Shown: one piece after another, positions 34,256 to 42,259 of the stretch
Numbering within the stretch: the stretch's first letter is position 1
Layout of the letters: the number at the start of each line of letters is the position of its first letter
Assembly (NCBI RefSeq): GCF_016756395.1
Contig: NZ_AP018365.1
Coordinates: forward strand, 8,125,501-8,189,500
Direction of reading: 5' to 3'
Length of the DNA: 64,000 nucleotides
DNA from: Streptomyces sp. SN-593
Lineage (GTDB): Bacteria; Actinomycetota; Actinomycetes; Streptomycetales; Streptomycetaceae
Program-made: the position numbers and the translations under genes
The notes under the pieces: model-generated
Databases searched by the model: none
What the model was told of the DNA's origin: nothing
What the model saw: only the letters and a program-made list of their open reading frames with translations

Positions 34256-37200
34256 TCAGCCGAAGGTGATCCGGATGTGCTGGGCGCCGCGCCGCCGGGT
34301 GCGGCCGGTGACCACCGGGCGGTCCGTGTCGTCCGGACGCCCGGTGTGGAGCAGGATCTCCAGATGAGCCGCCAGTTCCGCGACGGTGGAGAACTCGAAG
34401 AGGAGCATCAACGGCAGTCCCGGCAGGTTCAGTTCCTCTTCGAGGCGGGAGATCAGCGGCGCCACCAGGAGCGAGTGCCCGCCCAGGTCGAAGAAGTTGT
34501 CGTGGGACCCGACGCGCGGGATGTCCAGGACCTCCTGCCAGACCTCCGCCACCCGGCGCTCCACGGCCCCGGTCGGCGGTTCTCCGCGGACCGGCGGCGC
34601 CGGACGGGCCGCCGCCAGGCTCTCGTCCAGCCGGGCCCGGTCGAGTTTGCCGTGCGCGGTGCGCGGAAGCGCGTCGAGCGGGACGATGCGGGTCGGCACC
34701 TCGTGCGCCGGCAGGTGCCCGGCGGCCCAGGCGCGCAGCGCGTCGACGCCGAAGCCCGGCCCCGGCACCACGCCCGCGGCCAGCCGGCGTCGGCTGCCGT
34801 CGCCCTCGACCACCACGACGGCGTCGAGGACGTCCGGGTGCCGCAACAGAACGGCCCGCACCTCTTCCGGCTCCACCCGGAATCCGCGGATCTTCACCTG
34901 ATCGTCCAACCGGCCGAACAGGACCAGATCGCCGTCCGGACGCAGACTGCCGAGGTCGCCGGTGCGGTACCGGCGCCGCCCGTCCGGCCCGGTGGTGAAG
35001 GCCCGGCCCGCGGTCCCGGGCCGGTTGAGGTAGCCCGCGGCCACCCCCGGCCCGCCGATGACGACCTCGCCGAAGCCGCCCGGCACGGTCGGATCGTCCC
35101 AGGGGTCGAGGACACCGACCCGCGAACGGCCGGTCGGGGGCCCCACGGGCACGACGCCGCTGCCGGCGGCCGCCTCCTGCACGCCGATGAAGCGCATCGA
35201 GCAGTTGATGCTCGCCTCGGTCGGCCCGTAGCCGTTGACGAAGACCGCGTCCGGCGCCACCAGCGCGGTCAGTGCCCGGAGCGCTTCGTAGGTCAGCATC
35301 TCGCCGCCCAGCACCACTGTGCACACCGAGGGCATGTCCACGCCCGCCACGGCCAGTTCGGCGGCGAAGGACGGCGTCAGGTAGAGGATGGTCAGTCGCT
35401 CCCGCCGGACGAACCGGGCGTAGCCGGGGGCGGACAGCCGTTCGGCCTGCTCGGGGAAGTGCAGGGCGGCGCCGAACAGCACCGTGGTGAAGACCTCCTG
35501 AAGGCCGAAGTCGAAGCTCAGCGACAGCGTCTGCGGGAGCCGGACACCGGGGCCGAGGCCGAACCGCTCACGTTGCCACAGCAGCAGCGGCAGCACGTTG
35601 GCGTGGGTGATCGGCACGCCCTTCGGCGTACCGGTGGTGCCCGAGGTGTGGACCACGTAGGCCGGGGTGTCGGCACTCGGCGGGCCCTGGACACGCACGG
35701 CAGGCGGCGGCGCCGGGTCGTCGAGCACGACCACCGGGCGGCCCGGGGCCAGCCGGGCCGCGCGGGCCGCGTGCGCGCGGTCGGTGAGGACCGCGGCGAC
35801 CCCGGCGTCCGAGGCGACGAACCGCAGCCGGTCCTCCGGGAAGGCGGGCAGCAGCGGCACGACGCAGCAACCGGCGGTGAGGGCGGCCAGCACAGCGGTG
35901 ACGAACCGCGGCTCGGGCGGGAGCAGCACGCCGACCGGGGCCCCCGCGCCGGAACCGGCGGCGCCGGCCAGCCGGGCCGCGGCCACCGAGACCTCCGCAC
36001 CGAGCTGGGAGTAGGTGACCGTGCGCCCCGCCGAGACCACCGCCGGTTCGTCGGGGTGGGCGGCGCAGGCGTCCGCGAAGCAGTCGGCCATGGTGCGCGA
36101 CGGCTCGGGCCGGGGGCCGCGGCCCACGGTGAGCTCGGCCAGGCTCGCGCGTTCCCCGTCCGACAGGACGGTCAGGGCGCTGATCGGGGCGTCCTGGTCC
36201 GCCACCGCCGCCGCGGCCACCCGCAGCAACCGCCCGCCCAGTTCCTCCACGGTGACGTCGTCCAGTACCTCGCCGGCGTAGCGCAGCACCAGGGTCAGTT
36301 CGCCGTCGGACTCGGCGACGCTGACGTCGAGGTCGGCCAGCACGGTGGTGTGCGGCAGCGGTACGGCTTCCAGCACCAGACCGCCCACCCGGCACGCGCG
36401 GCCGGGGATCTCCTCCGCGAGCGCGGACAGGCCGTCCGGGGCGCCAGGAGGCGTCGCGGTCCAGCCGAACATGGTGGCGAACAGCGGGCCCCGCGCGGTG
36501 TCCCGGGCCGGCCGGACCGCGGCGGCGATGAGCGGCAGCGGATACTGCCGGGCGGCCAGGGCCCGCCGGAAGCGGGCGGCGGTGTCGCCGACCAGCCCGG
36601 CGAACGAGCCCTCCGCCGGTACCTCCAGCGGCAACGGCAGGGTGTTCACGCAGTAGCCCACCACCTGGCCGGAGCGGGCGTCGGGGCGCACGGCGGTCGG
36701 TACGCCCACCACGAACCGGCGCTCGCCGGACAGCCGCGCCAGCAGCACCGCGTGGCAACTCAGCAGTACCGCGAAGGGCGTGGTGCCCAGCCGGCGGGCG
36801 GTGGCCAGGACCTGCTCGCTCAAAGCGGTGCCGAACGGCAGCCGGATCAGGTCGCCCGACCAGGTGCGCGTGGCCGGGCGCGGCCGGTCCAGGGGCAGCC
36901 GCAGCTCGCTGTCCGCCCCGTCGGCCAGCAGGTCGATCCACTCCCCGCGCATCCGTTCGCCCGCGGGCCCGGTCAGCAGCCGGTGTTCGGCGGCGACCAT
37001 CTCGGACATGCCGGGCGCGGGAGGCAGGGCGTCGGCGGTGCCCTCCGCCAGTTCGCGGTAGCGCTCTCCGGTCTGGGCGAGCAGCAGGCCGAGCGACCAC
37101 AGGTCGGCGGCGATGTGGTGGACCGACAGCAGCAGGACGGGGTCCTGCCCTTCCGGCCGGATCAGGGTGATCCGGGCCAGCGGCCCGTGTTCCGGGTCGA

Positions 37201-39586
37201 GCGGGTCAGCGGCGCGGGCGGCCAGCAGCGCGTCGAGGCCGTCGGCAGGGGCGTCCAGGACGACCAGTTCGGGGACGGGCGCGCCTGACGGGTCGGCGGT
37301 CACCCGGCCGCCGGCCACCGTCCACCGGGCGCGGAGTGCTTCGTGCCGTCCCATCACCTCGCGCACCGCGCGGGCCAGCACCTCGGCGTCCACGCCGCCG
37401 CGCAGCCGCGCGGCGCGCGTCACGGCGTAGCGGGAGCCGCCGGCGGAGGAGTGCTCCAGGAACCACAGCGCCTGCTGCCCGGCCGAAGCCGTCGGCGCGG
37501 GCTCCCGGTCGGGGGCGCTGTCCTGGCCGGGAGAGGTGTCCTGGCCGGAGGGGGTGTGCCGACCCGTGCCGGGGTTCGGGACGGTGGCCGTACTCCCGGC
37601 GCCGGGTGACGGGTCCGGCCCGCCCGCCGGGCCCGGGTCGGGGGCGCCGGCGCGTACCGCTTCCGCCAGGCCGCCCACCGTGGCGTCGTACAGCAGTTCC
37701 TCCAGCGGGACGGTGCGGCCGAACCGCTCCTGGAGGGCGTGTTGGAGCTGGACCGAACGCAGCGAGTCCAACCCCAGCTCCGCCAGTGCCCGGCCGGCCG
37801 AGAGGCCGGCGGCGTCCGGCACGCCCAGCACCTCGCCCAGCAGCGCCAGGAGAGCGGCGTCCGGCCCGTCGGCCGGAACCACGGCGCCCTCGCCCGTCCC
37901 GCCCGCCCCGTCCAGCGGGGATGCCGGGGATGCCGGGGACGCGGGGGACGCCGGGGACACCGTCTGGAGGGCGCCGGAACGGTAGGCGTCCCGGCAGGCG
38001 CGGCGGCGGATCTTGCCGCTGGACGTCTTGGGTATGGTCCCCCGCGGGATGAGGAAGAGGTGGTCCAGGCGCAGACCGTGCCGACGGGCGACGTCGGCAT
38101 GGACCGCGGACAGCTCGTCGGGGCCGGCGTCGCCCCGGACCTCGGCCACCACGACCAGCCGCTCGCCGACCGCGAAGGCCGCGACACAGCCCTTCCTGAT
38201 CGCCGGGCACGCCTGCTCGACGGTGGACTCGATGTCCTGAGGGAAGTGGTTGCGCCCGCGCACCACGATGACGTCCTTCGAGCGCCCGGCGATGTGCAGT
38301 CGGCCGTCCGCCAGGAAGCCGAGGTCCCCGGTGCGCAGATACGGCCCGGCGCCGTCCGCCGTCCGGGCCGCGAACAGCTCGGCGGTGGCGTCGGGCCGCT
38401 CCCAGTACCCGGTGCCGATGCTGGGGTCGGTGGCGGTCATCCAGATCTCGCCCAGCTCGCCGTCGGGGACCGGGGTGCCGTCCGCCCCGACGATCAACAG
38501 CGAGGGCGGCGGGGCGCCGCAACTGACCGCCGTCTCGCCCTCGCCGCCCGGGACCGGCGCTGTGCCGGGGGCGTCGCCGGAGTTCTCGGCCGAGACCAGC
38601 AGGGTGCACTCCGCCAGTCCGTAGCTGGGCGTCATCGCGGCGGGGCGGAAGCCGGCCGCGGCGAAGTGCGCGGCGAAGGAGGCGACGGTCTCCGGCCGTA
38701 CCGGCTCACCGCCGTTGATGGCTGTCCGCCAGGCCGTGAGGTCCAGTGTGCGCAGGTCGTCCTGCCCGACCTTGCGCACCGCCAGCTCGTAGGCGAAGTT
38801 CGGTGCCGGGCTGATCGTCGCGCCGAAGCGGGACAGGGCCCGCAGCCAGCGGACCGGGCTCTCCAGGAAGGACAGGGGCGAGAGCAGGACACAGGTGGCT
38901 CCCAGGTGGAGCGGGTGGAGCACCGAGCCGATGAGGCCCATGTCGTGGTACAGCGGCAGCCAGCTCACCACGACGCTGTGCTCGTCCTGCCCGTACGTCG
39001 TCGTCATCCGCCCCTGGTTGGCGACCAGTTGGCGGTGGCTGACGACCACCCCGCGCGGGGTGCCGGTGGAGCCCGAGGTGAACTGGAGCAGCGCGGACGC
39101 GTCGGTGTCGACGACGGGCGCGCTCCAGCCGTCCGGCGCCCGTTCCGCGCGGTCCAGCGGTTCCAGCACCACCGCATCGGGCGTCCCGGCCGTGATCTCC
39201 TCCATGGCCCACGGCAGATCGGTGAGAACGGCCACCGGCCGGGTCGCGGCGGCGATGTCCCGGGCGGTGTCGATCTCCCGTCGGCCGACCGGCGGGTAGA
39301 CCGGCACGGCGACGAACCCCGCGTACCAGCAGCCGAGCAGGTCGACGACGAAGGACAGCCCCGGGGTGTGGGCGAGTACGGCCCTGTCGCCCGGTTCCCC
39401 CAGTGCCTCCAGCCGTGCGGCGGACGCGCGTGCTGCCGCGTCCAGCTCGGAGTACGTGAGGGAGTCCGTGACGTCCTCGCCGTCGCCGAGGAAGCGGAAG
39501 GCCGTCTTGTCGGGGCTGTTCCGGGCGTGGGCACGCAGCCGTTCGGTCAGCGTCGTGACGGACGGCGGAGGCGGGCAGGACGTCAT
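34256..39586 (-). CDS. FAAL-ACP-C-A-PCP hybrid initiating NRPS
   Basis: 1776 aa. Fatty-acyl-AMP ligase (about 1-560; SGSTGTPRG near 168) activates a free fatty acid and loads the ACP (LGLDSLRSVQL near 601). A Ser/Ala/Pro linker leads to the C domain (HHIAADLWS near 824), which acylates the first amino acid. The A domain has FDFGLQEVF near 1357 and ends in the PCP (LGGHSLL near 1700). The pocket (about D-F-Q-Y-V-G-G-I-N by hand) is not one I recognise. The ATG at 39586 has gggag 7 bases upstream. It lies directly before the PKS gene (38-bp gap). This is the loading protein of the middle cluster; the acyl cap may later be cut by the acylase. Confidence 0.93.
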   Translation of the reverse strand: MTSCPPPPSVTTLTERLRAHARNSPDKTAFRFLGDGEDVTDSLTYSELDAAARASAARLEALGEPGDRAVLAHTPGLSFVVDLLGCWYAGFVAVPVYPPVGRREIDTARDIAAATRPVAVLTDLPWAMEEITAGTPDAVVLEPLDRAERAPDGWSAPVVDTDASALLQFTSGSTGTPRGVVVSHRQLVANQGRMTTTYGQDEHSVVVSWLPLYHDMGLIGSVLHPLHLGATCVLLSPLSFLESPVRWLRALSRFGATISPAPNFAYELAVRKVGQDDLRTLDLTAWRTAINGGEPVRPETVASFAAHFAAAGFRPAAMTPSYGLAECTLLVSAENSGDAPGTAPVPGGEGETAVSCGAPPPSLLIVGADGTPVPDGELGEIWMTATDPSIGTGYWERPDATAELFAARTADGAGPYLRTGDLGFLADGRLHIAGRSKDVIVVRGRNHFPQDIESTVEQACPAIRKGCVAAFAVGERLVVVAEVRGDAGPDELSAVHADVARRHGLRLDHLFLIPRGTIPKTSSGKIRRRACRDAYRSGALQTVSPASPASPASPASPLDGAGGTGEGAVVPADGPDAALLALLGEVLGVPDAAGLSAGRALAELGLDSLRSVQLQHALQERFGRTVPLEELLYDATVGGLAEAVRAGAPDPGPAGGPDPSPGAGSTATVPNPGTGRHTPSGQDTSPGQDSAPDREPAPTASAGQQALWFLEHSSAGGSRYAVTRAARLRGGVDAEVLARAVREVMGRHEALRARWTVAGGRVTADPSGAPVPELVVLDAPADGLDALLAARAADPLDPEHGPLARITLIRPEGQDPVLLLSVHHIAADLWSLGLLLAQTGERYRELAEGTADALPPAPGMSEMVAAEHRLLTGPAGERMRGEWIDLLADGADSELRLPLDRPRPATRTWSGDLIRLPFGTALSEQVLATARRLGTTPFAVLLSCHAVLLARLSGERRFVVGVPTAVRPDARSGQVVGYCVNTLPLPLEVPAEGSFAGLVGDTAARFRRALAARQYPLPLIAAAVRPARDTARGPLFATMFGWTATPPGAPDGLSALAEEIPGRACRVGGLVLEAVPLPHTTVLADLDVSVAESDGELTLVLRYAGEVLDDVTVEELGGRLLRVAAAAVADQDAPISALTVLSDGERASLAELTVGRGPRPEPSRTMADCFADACAAHPDEPAVVSAGRTVTYSQLGAEVSVAAARLAGAAGSGAGAPVGVLLPPEPRFVTAVLAALTAGCCVVPLLPAFPEDRLRFVASDAGVAAVLTDRAHAARAARLAPGRPVVVLDDPAPPPAVRVQGPPSADTPAYVVHTSGTTGTPKGVPITHANVLPLLLWQRERFGLGPGVRLPQTLSLSFDFGLQEVFTTVLFGAALHFPEQAERLSAPGYARFVRRERLTILYLTPSFAAELAVAGVDMPSVCTVVLGGEMLTYEALRALTALVAPDAVFVNGYGPTEASINCSMRFIGVQEAAAGSGVVPVGPPTGRSRVGVLDPWDDPTVPGGFGEVVIGGPGVAAGYLNRPGTAGRAFTTGPDGRRRYRTGDLGSLRPDGDLVLFGRLDDQVKIRGFRVEPEEVRAVLLRHPDVLDAVVVVEGDGSRRRLAAGVVPGPGFGVDALRAWAAGHLPAHEVPTRIVPLDALPRTAHGKLDRARLDESLAAARPAPPVRGEPPTGAVERRVAEVWQEVLDIPRVGSHDNFFDLGGHSLLVAPLISRLEEELNLPGLPLMLLFEFSTVAELAAHLEILLHTGRPDDTDRPVVTGRTRRRGAQHIRITFG

Positions 39587-39708
39587 CGGGGGGCTCCCGT
39601 CGGGGGCGGTCAGGAGGAGACAGGGTCGGGAAGCTGCCGTCGGGGGCCCGGCCCGGGTGCCGGCGACCCGGCCGGTCCCCTGGTCACCGGGGCGGCCCCC
39701 GGCGGACC

Positions 39709-41508
39709 TCACCCCGGGAGGGAGCCGCCGCCCGCTGTGAGGGCCGTCCAGCGGGCCAGCAGATCGACGGTGATCCGGTCCGGGGTGAGTCCGCAGGCGG
39801 CCCTCAGGTCCGGTACGGAGCCGTGCGGCAGATAGTGGTGGGCCACTGCGAACACCCGTACCGGGGTGTCGACGTCCTCGTCGGCGAGGTACTCGCGCAC
39901 CGCGGCGCCGAGACCGCCGCGGCTCCAGTGGTCCTCGACGACCCCGACCATCCGGTGCTCCCTGGCCAGGGCGGGCAGGCGCGCGTCCAGAGGTTCGATC
40001 CAGCGGGCGTTGGCCGACCCGGCCGGCACTCCGGCGGCGCGCAGCCGGGCGGCCACCTCGGTGGCGCAGGGCAGCAGGTCGCCGGCGCCGATGACCAGGA
40101 TGCCGCCGGGGGCCGGGTCCACCTGCCAGGCCGTCAGGTCGTCGTCCGGTCCGGCCGCCGGGTCATCCCCCTGGGGCGGCACGGGGTCGTCGATCGCCTT
40201 CCCGTAGCGGATGGCGACGGGTCCCGGGTGCCGCATCGCGGCCCGCAGCAGGCCGCGCATCTCGGCGGCGGTCGACGGGGTCGCTATCGCCATCCCGGGG
40301 ATCTGGCGTAGCAGCGCGAAGTCCCCGAGACCGTGGTGCGAGGCGCCGTCGCCGCCGGTGATCCCGGCCCGGTCGACGACCACCACGACCGGCAACCGGT
40401 GCAGCCCGATGTCGAACAGCAGTTGGTCCTGGGCCCGGTTGAGGAAGGAGGAGTGGATGGACAGCACGGGGTGCCGACCCGCCATGGCCAGTCCGGCGGC
40501 GAGTCCCGCGGCGTGCTGCTCGGCGATGCCGACGTCGAGTAATCGGTCGGGGTAGCGCTCCTGGAAGACGTCGAGTCCCGACGGGCCGCCCATGGCGGGC
40601 GTGATCACCACCAGGTCCGGGTCCTCGGCGGCGAGTTCCACCAGGCACGGGCCCAGCACCGAACCGGCCGGCACGCGGCCCCGCGGCAGCACGTACTGGC
40701 GGCCGGTGCCGGCGTCGAAGGGGCCGACGCCGTGCATGTGCTCGGTACGGTCGTCGAGGGCGGGCTGGTAGCCGCGGCCCTTCTGGGTCCTGACGTGCAC
40801 CAGCAGGGGACCGCGCTCCGCGCCGGCGTCGGCCAGAACCTTCTCCAGAGCACCCAGGTCGTGCCCGTCGACGGGTCCCAGGCAGCGGAAACCCAGCGCC
40901 TCGAAGACACCCGGCGCCACACCCGGCCGGGAGTCCCGCAGGTGCCGCGCCAGCGCGCCGGTGGTGGGCGCGTAGCTGCGGTTGTTGTCGTTGAGCACGA
41001 TGGTGACGTCCAGCCCGCGGTCGCCGATGTCGTTGAGCGCCTCCAGCGCCATGCCCGTGGTGAGCGAGCCGTCGCCGGTCACGGTCACCACCCGCCGGTG
41101 ACGGCTCGCCGGGCCGGCCGCGAAGGCGGTGGCGAGCCCGGCGGCGTAGGACAGGGACGTGCCGGCGTGCGAGTTCTCCACCCAGTCGTGCGGGCTCTCG
41201 GCCCGGCTGGGGTACCCGGACAGTCCGTCCAGCTCGCGCAGAGACTCGAAGGCCGGGGCCCGCCCGGTCAACATCTTGTGCACGTACGCCTGGTGACCGG
41301 TGTCCCACAAGATGACGTCCTCGGGACTGCGGAAGGCCCGGTGCAGCGCGATCGTCAGCTCGACGACGCCCAGGTTCGATCCCAGGTGGCCGCCGGTGGC
41401 CGAGACACTGCTGACGAGCAGTTCACGCACCCGCGCCGCCACACCGGGCAGGTCCTCCGGCTCCAGCCGACGCAGGGAATCGGGCGTCCACACGTCAAGG
41501 GCGGTCAT
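39709..41508 (-). CDS. 1-deoxy-D-xylulose-5-phosphate synthase-like thiamine enzyme
   Basis: 599 aa, slightly shorter than typical DXS. It is thiamine-diphosphate dependent and joins a two-carbon unit from pyruvate to an aldehyde. Conserved parts are GGHLGSNLG, the ThDP/metal site GDGSLTTGMALEALND, NNRSYAPTTG, catalytic Glu in DVGIAEQHAAG, and DRAGITGGDG. Differences from primary DXS include GDGSLTTG for the usual GDGAxTxG, SHHGLGD for SHNGxWD, and IRYGKA where DXS has RYPRG, so a phosphate-binding Arg appears replaced by Lys. One TTA codon lies at 40542-40540. It sits between the small acidic gene and the FAAL-NRPS. It may supply DXP or have been recruited to extend an amino-acid aldehyde. 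Confidence 0.85.
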   Translation of the reverse strand: MTALDVWTPDSLRRLEPEDLPGVAARVRELLVSSVSATGGHLGSNLGVVELTIALHRAFRSPEDVILWDTGHQAYVHKMLTGRAPAFESLRELDGLSGYPSRAESPHDWVENSHAGTSLSYAAGLATAFAAGPASRHRRVVTVTGDGSLTTGMALEALNDIGDRGLDVTIVLNDNNRSYAPTTGALARHLRDSRPGVAPGVFEALGFRCLGPVDGHDLGALEKVLADAGAERGPLLVHVRTQKGRGYQPALDDRTEHMHGVGPFDAGTGRQYVLPRGRVPAGSVLGPCLVELAAEDPDLVVITPAMGGPSGLDVFQERYPDRLLDVGIAEQHAAGLAAGLAMAGRHPVLSIHSSFLNRAQDQLLFDIGLHRLPVVVVVDRAGITGGDGASHHGLGDFALLRQIPGMAIATPSTAAEMRGLLRAAMRHPGPVAIRYGKAIDDPVPPQGDDPAAGPDDDLTAWQVDPAPGGILVIGAGDLLPCATEVAARLRAAGVPAGSANARWIEPLDARLPALAREHRMVGVVEDHWSRGGLGAAVREYLADEDVDTPVRVFAVAHHYLPHGSVPDLRAACGLTPDRITVDLLARWTALTAGGGSLPG

Positions 41509-41617
41509 GCAGCCGAACCTCCGTCGCCGGGTCGGGGATTCACGGGGCCTGTCGGCGCGACGCCGCCCTGCGCGTGTGAGGCGGGGAGGGGGCGGGTGGC
41601 GGATGGGCTCACAGGGG

Positions 41618-41776
41618 TCAGAGCTCGGTGGAGGTCTGGCCGGTGCCGGGATCGGCCGGCTTCTCCTCCGGGTCCTCGGCCTCGAGCTCCTCGACGTCCT
41701 GAAGCGCCTTCAGGTAGAGATCGCGCACCTTGTTCAGTTCCTCGTCATTCAGAAAACGAGAGAATGAGTTCGGCAT
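41618..41776 (-). CDS. Small acidic protein, 52 aa, unknown
   Basis: Starts MPNSFSRFLNDEELNKV with a strong ribosome binding site (aggag, 9 bases). The first ~32 residues should be helical, followed by an acidic stretch and a Pro/Gly/Thr-rich end (ADPGTGQTSTEL). There is no Cys, no zinc site, no MbtH signature and no EDWGE tail, so it is neither MbtH nor a LysW-type carrier protein. It is the first gene after a candidate promoter and lies 109 bp before the DXS-like gene. It could be a small accessory protein or a precursor peptide. Function unknown. Confidence 0.6.
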   Translation of the reverse strand: MPNSFSRFLNDEELNKVRDLYLKALQDVEELEAEDPEEKPADPGTGQTSTEL

Positions 41777-41897
41777 GTGTGACTTCTCCTCGAATGTCCG
41801 TCGGACGTGCGAGAACAAACCAGCAGCCCGCGCCGCAGGTGTGACGGCGGACGCAGGGTGGGACGCTGCCTCAAGACCCCTGATCGAGTGCGCGGTC

Positions 41898-41927
41898 AGC
41901 GTAGCCCAGCGATCACCTGACTGTCTT
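41898..41927 (-). promoter_or_regulatory. Candidate promoter of the middle operon
   Basis: On the minus strand, AAGACA (41927-41922) and TACGCT (41903-41898) are separated by 18 bp in a locally AT-richer stretch about 120 bp before the small acidic gene. Confidence 0.35.
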
Positions 41928-41971
41928 TAGGCAAATCAAGCCACATAACGGGCTCGATCCGCCCGGAAGCC

Positions 41972-41995
41972 GGTTCCGGTTCCGGTTCCGGTTCC
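41972..41995. repeat. GGTTCC x4 tandem repeat
   Basis: Four exact 6-bp units just upstream of the candidate promoter in the gap 41777-42259. Confidence 0.85.
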
Positions 41996-42031
41996 CGACG
42001 GGACCAGTGTCGTACCCGCGGACGTTCACCT

Positions 42032-42085
42032 GCTGCGGGTGCTGCGGGTGCTGCGGGTGCTGCGGGTGCTGCGGGTGCTGCGGGA
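42032..42085. repeat. GCTGCGGGT tandem repeat, six units
   Basis: Five exact 9-bp copies and a sixth differing in the last base (gctgcggga). A minus-strand frame would read it as Pro-Ala-Ala repeats, but no credible gene surrounds it. Confidence 0.85.
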
Positions 42086-42130
42086 GCCGGCCGCCCGTAC
42101 CCGGGCACTGTGCCGGTCCGTCTCCGTCGC

Positions 42131-42170
42131 CGTGCCCGGCGAAACGGCCTCACTGGTCCCGCCGGGCACG
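42131..42170 (-). terminator. Terminator of the reductase-NRPS operon
   Basis: Perfect 10-bp inverted repeat cgtgcccggc / gccgggcacg with a 20-base loop, 89 bases past the stop of the NRPS. It separates this transcript from the small acidic gene and the DXS-like gene. Confidence 0.6.
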
Positions 42171-42259
42171 GACGGGTCGCCGGGTACGCCGGCCCTGGCG
42201 CCTTCCCGCTGGTGCCGACCTCGGCGCGGCCGGGGAGCGCACCCGCGCCTGACGGCCGT

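Noticed and set aside
11448-41508. Firm assignment to an azinomycin/ficellomycin-type azabicycle pathway
   Set aside because: Only the kinase, a possible acetyltransferase and a thiamine enzyme fit; reductase, aminotransferase and the other steps are absent from the window.
41618-41776. Small acidic gene as MbtH or LysW-type amino-group carrier
   Set aside because: It lacks the MbtH Trp/Pro core and has neither a zinc finger nor the C-terminal EDWGE motif.
42032-42085. Tandem units considered as a CRISPR array
   Set aside because: The units are only 9 bp and directly adjacent, with no spacers and no cas genes.
41896-42153. Minus-strand frame with Pro-Ala-Ala and Glu-Pro repeats
   Set aside because: Composition comes from tandem repeats and it overlaps the terminator and candidate promoter; no ribosome binding site.
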